Part shown: in pieces, positions 28,781-33,581 of the stretch
Numbering within the stretch: position 1 is the stretch's first letter
How the letters are laid out: each line of letters begins with the position of its first letter
DNA from: an uncultured Verrucomicrobiota bacterium
Lineage (GTDB): Bacteria; Verrucomicrobiota; Verrucomicrobiia; Chthoniobacterales; JACTMZ01
Assembly (NCBI GenBank): GCA_903953565.1
Contig: CAJBKE010000038.1
Span: forward strand, 1-33,581
Length of the DNA stretch: 33,581 nt
Direction of reading: 5' to 3'
Program-made: the position numbers and the translations under genes
Notes under the pieces: model-generated
Databases searched by the model: none
What the model saw: only the letters and a program-made list of their open reading frames with translations
Told to the model about the DNA's origin: nothing

Positions 28781-29200
28781 TTACGGCCGGATCGAAACTC
28801 CCAGCGCCTCGCCCAGCTTGATCCAATCGCGATGACCGGTCTCGACAACCCAGCGCAGCACCTCCATATCGAGTTCCTCGTATTGGTGCACGACAATGTT
28901 GCGGAAGCCGGCCATGCCGCGCAGCGATTTGGACAACTCCGCGCTGATGATTCCCACCTTCTCGAGCAAAGCGAAGGCCTCGCCATTGCTCTGCGGAACG
29001 CCGAGATGGCGCTCGGCCACCACGTGCATGGCCATGTCGATGGAAGCCTGGCAGGCGCGCTCGATATTGAGCGTGAGCGCATCGACGTGGGAAAAATTGT
29101 CATAACGCGGACAGGCCTGCGCCTCCTCGCCCACCCGCCGGATACAGCGTTCGATGATGGCCGCTTTATTAAGCAGGATGTCGTCAGGCGGCGTAGGCAT
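28781..29200 (-). CDS. hepT: HepT-like ribonuclease toxin (DUF86)
   Basis: The 139-residue helical protein has the HepT motif R100-x4-H105-x-Y107 (RNIVVHQY) at the expected place, after the usual ALLEKVGIISAELSKSLRGM. HepT toxins are HEPN ribonucleases. In the studied Shewanella system the motif Tyr is modified with AMP units by the MntA partner. All key residues are kept here, so the pair is probably functional. I chose the ATG at 29200 because it begins MPTPPDDILLNKA, like the family; an upstream ATG at 29284 would lie well inside mntA. It overlaps mntA by 17 bases. Confidence 0.9.
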   Translation of the reverse strand: MPTPPDDILLNKAAIIERCIRRVGEEAQACPRYDNFSHVDALTLNIERACQASIDMAMHVVAERHLGVPQSNGEAFALLEKVGIISAELSKSLRGMAGFRNIVVHQYEELDMEVLRWVVETGHRDWIKLGEALGVSIRP

Positions 29201-29594
29201 GCAGCACCTCCCGGCGGCTTTCCTGCAAGGAGGCATACATCGAGAGCACCAGCATGGCGAAACGCGCCCGCGCGGCGCGATCACGTTCGAACATCACGCG
29301 GCCATGCGCCACCGCCTCCTTCGCATAAACCAGATTCGCGGTGGACAACACGCCCACATCGACCGGGCGCCCGGCCAAATCCTCCAAGTCGGCCGCCAGC
29401 GACAAACGGTCCTCCCCCGCGATCACGCGCCCGTGCACCGGCAAGAGTGCGATATCCAGATCGCTATCCGGGCGCAAAGCGCCGCGGACCGCGGAACCGA
29501 GCAGGTAGGCAGCTGCGAGATGTTCCTCTTTCTCCAGACGCGCCACCAAGCGGCGCAAAAGAGCGGGCTCCAAAACGGCCGCACGGTTCGACAT
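29184..29594 (-). CDS. mntA: MntA-like nucleotidyltransferase antitoxin
   Basis: The 136-residue protein has the minimal nucleotidyltransferase motif GS-x10-DxD, exactly spaced (G33 S34 ... D45-L-D47 in GSAVRGALRPDSDLDIALL). MntA antitoxins inactivate HepT by adding AMP units to its active-site Tyr. The antitoxin gene comes first and overlaps hepT by 17 bases, the usual order. It lies downstream of a repeat-rich intergenic region. The motifs leave little doubt about the family; activity is inferred. Confidence 0.9.
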   Translation of the reverse strand: MSNRAAVLEPALLRRLVARLEKEEHLAAAYLLGSAVRGALRPDSDLDIALLPVHGRVIAGEDRLSLAADLEDLAGRPVDVGVLSTANLVYAKEAVAHGRVMFERDRAARARFAMLVLSMYASLQESRREVLHAYAA

Positions 29595-29635
29595 AATGGC
29601 ATTTTAGCGCACCGGATGACTGACAACAACCTTTC

Positions 29636-29652
29636 GTAGCCCGCAAAGCGGG
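29636..29652. repeat. Small GTAG-CCCGC-AAA-GCGGG palindrome
   Basis: GTAG is followed by the perfect hairpin CCCGC-AAA-GCGGG. This is the single-REP layout (GTAG then stem) with a different stem from the other repeats. It lies upstream of the mntA start. One copy only in this window. Confidence 0.45.
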
Positions 29653-29674
29653 AGCAGAGAGCAAGCGACAAATC

Positions 29675-29699
29675 ATGCCAAACCCGGAAAGTTTTCCGA
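29675..29699. repeat. Dispersed repeat, ATGCC...AAGTTTTCCGA type (second copy)
   Basis: It matches 22033-22057 at 21 of 25 bases and contains a short palindrome, CGGAAA-GT-TTTCCG. It lies in the 497-base gap 29595-30091, which holds no intact gene. Confidence 0.55.
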
Positions 29700-29800
29700 C
29701 CTTTCGGTATCATCGGTAGGGACGGCTGGCTCAGCCGGCCGCACGCCAAACGAAAGGCACACGGTCGGTCGCCGATTTTCGGGGTTGGTTTCGGGAGAGG

Positions 29801-29870
29801 TGTAGCGGCGCTCTATGAGCGTCAGTGCATTTGCAGATTTATGGTCCGACGCTCATAGAGCGCCGCTACA
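29801..29870. repeat. GTAG-type inverted REP pair, perfect arms
   Basis: TGTAGCGGCGCTCTATGAGC, then GTC (29801-29823), is a perfect 23-base inverted repeat of 29848-29870, with 24 bases between. Each arm has GTAG next to the palindrome CGCTC-TAT-GAGCG. It is the best-preserved GTAG-type pair in the window. Confidence 0.9.
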
Positions 29871-30039
29871 AAAACGGAACGGCCGGCTGCGGGCGCATCG
29901 GTGCCCTTGGTGCGGGACCAGCGCGAGCGCAGCGTGCGAAAGGCGAGATCGGCGATGCCAGGTTGGCCGCTGAGTTGGCACCAACTGGTCGTTTACCACG
30001 GCGGGCCAGCCTCCTCGTTCTGTCGTCGAAGCGCCCCAT
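29866..30039 (-). pseudogene. Probable broken copy of the small membrane protein gene
   Basis: An ATG at 30039 opens a 57-codon frame whose start, MGRFDDRTRRLARR, matches [14 protein letters not shown] of the gene at 28315-28572. The DNA is also similar over the first 41 bases (ATGGGGC, GACGACAGAAC and GCCCGCCG shared). After residue 14 similarity ends, no hydrophobic helices follow, and the stop lies inside the GTAG-type repeat. I infer a truncated or scrambled duplicate. It could instead be a short real peptide sharing an N-terminal motif. Confidence 0.45.
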
Positions 30040-30091
30040 GGCGGCGGATATTTCAGAGGAGGCTTCCCGGAAAACGGGATGCCGATGCAGG

Positions 30092-33000
30092 TCAGCGGAT
30101 GCGCTGGGCCGCGAGGCGGTCGCGCGTGGGAGCGCGCAGGCCGAGGATTTTCTGGGCGTCCTTCAAGAGACGCTTGCGCGACGGCCAGAGCATCAGGCCG
30201 AGTAGCGCGGCCGCCGCGAGGTAAGTCGAGGGCTCCGGGATGGCCGTGATGGTGAAGGTCGTGCCATTCCACGAAGAGCTGGCGATGCCGCCGTTGGTGA
30301 AGGTGAAGAACGACGAGTTGTTGATCGTGCTGGTCAGGTCGGAACCGAAGGTCAGCGTGCTGCCGTAATCGAAGTTGTTGATGGTGAGCAACGCGCTCGG
30401 GGTGTAGGTGCCGAAGTTGATGGTGTTGGCATTGGCATATGACGTCGTGCCGAAGTCGAGGAAGCCGCTGCCGGTCACGGAGAGATTGCCGAAAACTTCG
30501 CTGACCCCCGCCGCGGTGCGGATGGTGCCGCCGGAGAGCGTGACCGCTGCGGAATCGCTCACCTGCCCGCTCTGCGAAACAAGCAGCGTGGCATTGGTGG
30601 CGACTGAAAGGCTGCTCACCGAACCCAGCGCCGAACCCGAGGCGCTGTTAAGATTGAGCGTTCCTGCGCTGACTGTCGTCGCACCGGTGAACGAATTGCT
30701 TGCGGTCAAAAAGAGCGTTCCGATGCCGTTCTTGGTCAGCGACCCGCTGCCGCTGATCGCGTTGGACTGTGTAATGCTGTCCGAGCGATTGAAAATCAAG
30801 GAGGCAAAGTTGGTGATGGCTCCCCAGAGCGATCCCGTTGTGCCGCCGTTGCCGAATTGCAAGGCGCCCGCGCTGATCAAGGTGCCGCCCGAGTAGGTGT
30901 TGGCGCCGGAAAGCGTGAGTGTTCCAGCCCCCGACTTCGTCAAGCCGCCGCCGCCGCTGAGGGCGCCGGAGTAGGTCGTGCTGCTGTTGTTGCCGCCCAC
31001 ATTGAGCGCCACCACACCGCCCGAGGCATTGGTCAGGGCCAAGTTAGTCGAACCCTGCAAGCCGCCCAAGTTCGCGCCGGTCAAGTTGCTGAAGGAAATC
31101 CTTCCCGCGCTGGAGTAGTCCAGTGTGCTGCCGCTCAACGCGTTGGTGTTGGCCAAGGAGAGCACCCCGGCACTGACTGTGGTCGTGCCGCTGTAGTTGT
31201 TGCTCGCGGAGAGGACCAATGTGCCGGCGCCGTTCTTGGCAAGGTTGCCCGCCCCGGTGATCGACCCGGTGAGCGTGAGTGCGGTCGTGCTGTTGCTCAC
31301 GTTGATCGCGCCGGTGCCGCCCGAGGCGAGACTGAAAGTTTTCGTGCTGCCCGCCGTTGCGCCGGTGTAGAGCAACTCACCCGTCGTGCCCGCGGCACCC
31401 AGCACAACCGCGTTGGCACTATTGCCCAGAACACCGTTGGCGCTGGCGTTGTTGATTGTGGCAATGGAAAGCGAACCATCTTGCACACTCAACACTCCAG
31501 AGAAGGTGTTCGCGCCCGACAAGGTCGCGGTGCCCGCTCCGCTCTTGGTCAAGGCACCCGATCCGGCCAAGACCGACGATACCGTTCCCGCATTGGTCAA
31601 CGCGTAGCTGGTCGCGGTCAACGTTCCGTTGGTCAGATTTCCGGAATCCAGGGTGAAGGCACCGTTGGTCCGGCTGAGTCCGCCCAGATTCACCGTCCCG
31701 GCACCGATCGAAACATTGCCATTCGTTGCACCCAACCTTCCCGATCCGCTCAGCGTTAACGTGCCCTCAGCGACAACTGTCCCCCCCGAATAGGTGTTCG
31801 CACCCGCAAATATGAGGGTTCCGCTGCCGGTTTTGGAGATCGTGTTTGTGTTTGCTCCGCTGACCACGCCGCTGAAGGTGACCGCTCCAACGTTCGTGTT
31901 CCCACCACCGACCTGAACCGTCAAATTGCCGGTGAGAGCGGGGTAGTTGTTGCTGATGACGATGTTCGTGGTGGGTTGATCGTCATTGTTGAAGAGGATC
32001 GAGCCAGCCGTGGCGAAATTAGCCGCGTTGGATACCACCAGCGTTCCAGAGCGATTCGCGAGCCCACCACCCGAAACGATGGTGATGGAGTTCGTTACAA
32101 TGTTCGTATTCGCATTAATTTGGAAGGCGAGCGTTGCAGCATTGGAGACGGTGATCGCGGAACCAGCGATATTGCTGAGGGAATCAAAGACAAAGAGCCG
32201 TCCACCTTGTACACCGATGGCCCCGATATTGTTGGTCTTTCCTGTCCCGTTCAGAATCAAATCACCCCCCTGCTTGTCCAGCCCCCCTCCGCCAGTGATG
32301 CGCCCACTCCAAAAAGTGTTGCCCCCAGCCACAAAGACCGTCGCTCCGCCGTTGGTCAGCACAAAGCTGTTTGTGAGTGTGGTTGAGTTATCGGTTATGC
32401 TGAACGTCGCTTTATTGGTGATCGTCACGGTATTCGCACCCAAGTTATTGGACGATGCAACGGAGAGCGTGCCACCGAAGAGGGAGATGCCGCCGGTGAA
32501 GGTGTTCGTCGCACCCAGCGTCAGAGTGCCCGTTCCTATCTTGGTCAAGCCGCCGGAACCAGAGATCACCCTGCTGGCCGATATCGCGCCATCCCCACCG
32601 AAGGTTTTGCCAAAATTGCCACCGATCGTGTTGGTCAATTGCAGGGTGCTATCTGCGTCCGCAGAGATGGTCGATGCAGAGCCTAGGGTGATTGCACCGC
32701 CGTAGGTGTTGGTGCCGGCAACATTCCGCAGCGCACCGCCCGAATTGATACCGGTCCCGTTAAGCGTCAATGCTTCGGCACCGATGGTGATTCCGCCCTG
32801 CAACTCGAGCGCCGCGCCCGATCCGACCGTTGTCCCGCTGTTGGTCGCGCCAAGGCCCGCATTATTTTGAATATTGAGCACGCCTGCCCCGACCGTCGTC
32901 GTCCCGCTGTAGGTGTTCGCGCCCGAGAGAATCAGCGTTCCGCCGTTGGTCTTGACCAAGGAACCGCTGTTGCTGATCACCCCGGAAATAGTCAGATCGG

Positions 33001-33581
33001 TTGCCGCGTTGGTCACCCCGATCACGCCGATGCCGGAGGCCAGATTGATGTTGCGGTCGATCGAGACCGTCGAGCCTCCATATTGCAGCACGCCGCCGTT
33101 GGTGATGATGATCGTCCCGTTCGTGCCGATTGAGCTGTTCTGACCCGCGTTGGCCAAGGTGCTCACGTTCAACACACCAGCACCGATCGTCGTCGTGCCG
33201 CCGTAGCTGTTGGCCGTGCCGGAAAGAATCTGTGTGCCCGCACCGACCTTGACCAGCCCGCCCGAACCGCTCAGATCGCCGGAGAAATTGTTCGTCGCGC
33301 TGTTGGACACCGTGAGCGTCGCGCTGCCCAAGGTCACCGTGCCGGCGCCGCTGACGCCGTCCACCGTGTCGCTGATGCTGTTGAAGTCGAAGGTCGCTCC
33401 GTTGGAGACCACCACCGACGAGGCGTCGGCGATGCGACCGCTGCCGGAAAGTCGCGCCACGCCGGCGCCGATTAGCGTGTCACCCGTGTAGGTGTTGGCC
33501 GCGGCGAGGATCAGCGTGCCCGCGCCCTGCTTGGTCAGACTGCCGGTGTTCGAGATGATCCCTGTGTTGGTCAGGACGAAA
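30092..33581 (-). CDS. Very long autotransporter-associated beta-strand repeat protein with PEP-CTERM signal (partial, start outside window)
   Basis: The frame is open from the window edge to 30092, about 1,160 residues, so the N-terminus is missing. At least ten copies of a repeat like GTLTLSGANTYSGGTT..AGVL are visible, typical of passenger-associated (PATR) beta-strand repeats that stack into a beta-helix. The C-terminus has AIPEPSTYLAAAALLGLMLW followed by basic PSRKRLLKD: a PEP-CTERM signal that exosortase should process, rather than an outer-membrane barrel. The protein is probably displayed on or released from the cell surface. Composition is Gly/Thr/Ser/Asn-rich. An internal GTG at 33460 is not the start, because the repeats continue upstream. 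The + strand frames over it are shadows. Confidence 0.9.
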   Translation of the reverse strand, partial: FVLTNTGIISNTGSLTKQGAGTLILAAANTYTGDTLIGAGVARLSGSGRIADASSVVVSNGATFDFNSISDTVDGVSGAGTVTLGSATLTVSNSATNNFSGDLSGSGGLVKVGAGTQILSGTANSYGGTTTIGAGVLNVSTLANAGQNSSIGTNGTIIITNGGVLQYGGSTVSIDRNINLASGIGVIGVTNAATDLTISGVISNSGSLVKTNGGTLILSGANTYSGTTTVGAGVLNIQNNAGLGATNSGTTVGSGAALELQGGITIGAEALTLNGTGINSGGALRNVAGTNTYGGAITLGSASTISADADSTLQLTNTIGGNFGKTFGGDGAISASRVISGSGGLTKIGTGTLTLGATNTFTGGISLFGGTLSVASSNNLGANTVTITNKATFSITDNSTTLTNSFVLTNGGATVFVAGGNTFWSGRITGGGGLDKQGGDLILNGTGKTNNIGAIGVQGGRLFVFDSLSNIAGSAITVSNAATLAFQINANTNIVTNSITIVSGGGLANRSGTLVVSNAANFATAGSILFNNDDQPTTNIVISNNYPALTGNLTVQVGGGNTNVGAVTFSGVVSGANTNTISKTGSGTLIFAGANTYSGGTVVAEGTLTLSGSGRLGATNGNVSIGAGTVNLGGLSRTNGAFTLDSGNLTNGTLTATSYALTNAGTVSSVLAGSGALTKSGAGTATLSGANTFSGVLSVQDGSLSIATINNASANGVLGNSANAVVLGAAGTTGELLYTGATAGSTKTFSLASGGTGAINVSNSTTALTLTGSITGAGNLAKNGAGTLVLSASNNYSGTTTVSAGVLSLANTNALSGSTLDYSSAGRISFSNLTGANLGGLQGSTNLALTNASGGVVALNVGGNNSSTTYSGALSGGGGLTKSGAGTLTLSGANTYSGGTLISAGALQFGNGGTTGSLWGAITNFASLIFNRSDSITQSNAISGSGSLTKNGIGTLFLTASNSFTGATTVSAGTLNLNSASGSALGSVSSLSVATNATLLVSQSGQVSDSAAVTLSGGTIRTAAGVSEVFGNLSVTGSGFLDFGTTSYANANTINFGTYTPSALLTINNFDYGSTLTFGSDLTSTINNSSFFTFTNGGIASSSWNGTTFTITAIPEPSTYLAAAALLGLMLWPSRKRLLKDAQKILGLRAPTRDRLAAQRIR

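Overview
The window is GC-rich bacterial chromosome, most likely from the Verrucomicrobiota. The main grounds are a very long protein of autotransporter-associated beta-strand repeats that ends in a PEP-CTERM sorting signal instead of a beta-barrel, a complete Bat (aerotolerance) gene cluster, Gram-negative envelope genes (lipid A acyltransferase, heptosyltransferase, HtrA) and an unusual load of short palindromic intergenic repeats. The placement is inferred; no rRNA or tRNA gene was seen.

Layout. 1-88 may hold the tail of a + strand gene. 271-3956 (- strand) is a three-gene signalling module: a receiver protein with a degenerate histidine-kinase ATPase domain, a Cache-type histidine kinase without visible membrane segments, and a receiver-PAS protein. 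4092-4718 is a transglutaminase-like protein and 4823-5929 alanine dehydrogenase. 6070-7862 (- strand) runs from a two-domain CbiX-like chelatase through a glyoxalase-family protein to a BrnT-like toxin and CopG-type antitoxin. 7998-9853 (+ strand) encodes a NhaD-like Na+/H+ antiporter and two small exported cysteine-rich proteins, closed by a strong terminator.

10028-19974 (- strand) is one long, tightly packed Bat operon: a small membrane protein, MoxR ATPase, DUF58 protein, DUF4381-like protein, BatA, a BatB-BatC fusion with a very long Gln/Lys/Gly-rich tract, BatD, a BatE-like TPR/SH3 protein and a DUF3108-like exported protein. Most junctions overlap or are a few bases apart, which suggests translational coupling.

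20083-27061 carries envelope and stress genes: a single-chain lipid A acyltransferase/heptosyltransferase fusion, a DegP/HtrA protease with two PDZ domains, polyphosphate kinase, and methionine sulfoxide reductases MsrB and MsrA, both with export signals. 27305-28572 has transaldolase and a small membrane protein. 28781-29594 is a MntA-HepT toxin-antitoxin pair. 29595-30091 holds no intact gene but several repeats and what looks like a broken copy of the small membrane protein gene. 30092 to the window end is the PEP-CTERM repeat protein, whose start lies outside.

Together HtrA, the two exported Msr enzymes, polyphosphate kinase, the Bat cluster and the cysteine-rich proteins suggest an envelope- and oxidative-stress theme, although they are separate transcription units. 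Between genes there are at least four families of dispersed palindromic repeats. Two of them have the layout of REP/BIME elements, with a GTAG or GTGG tetranucleotide next to a hairpin and inverted pairs. They sit in at least eight gaps. The most unusual items are the pseudo-kinase signalling module, the exported cysteine-rich mini-proteins, the two gene fusions and the repeat families.
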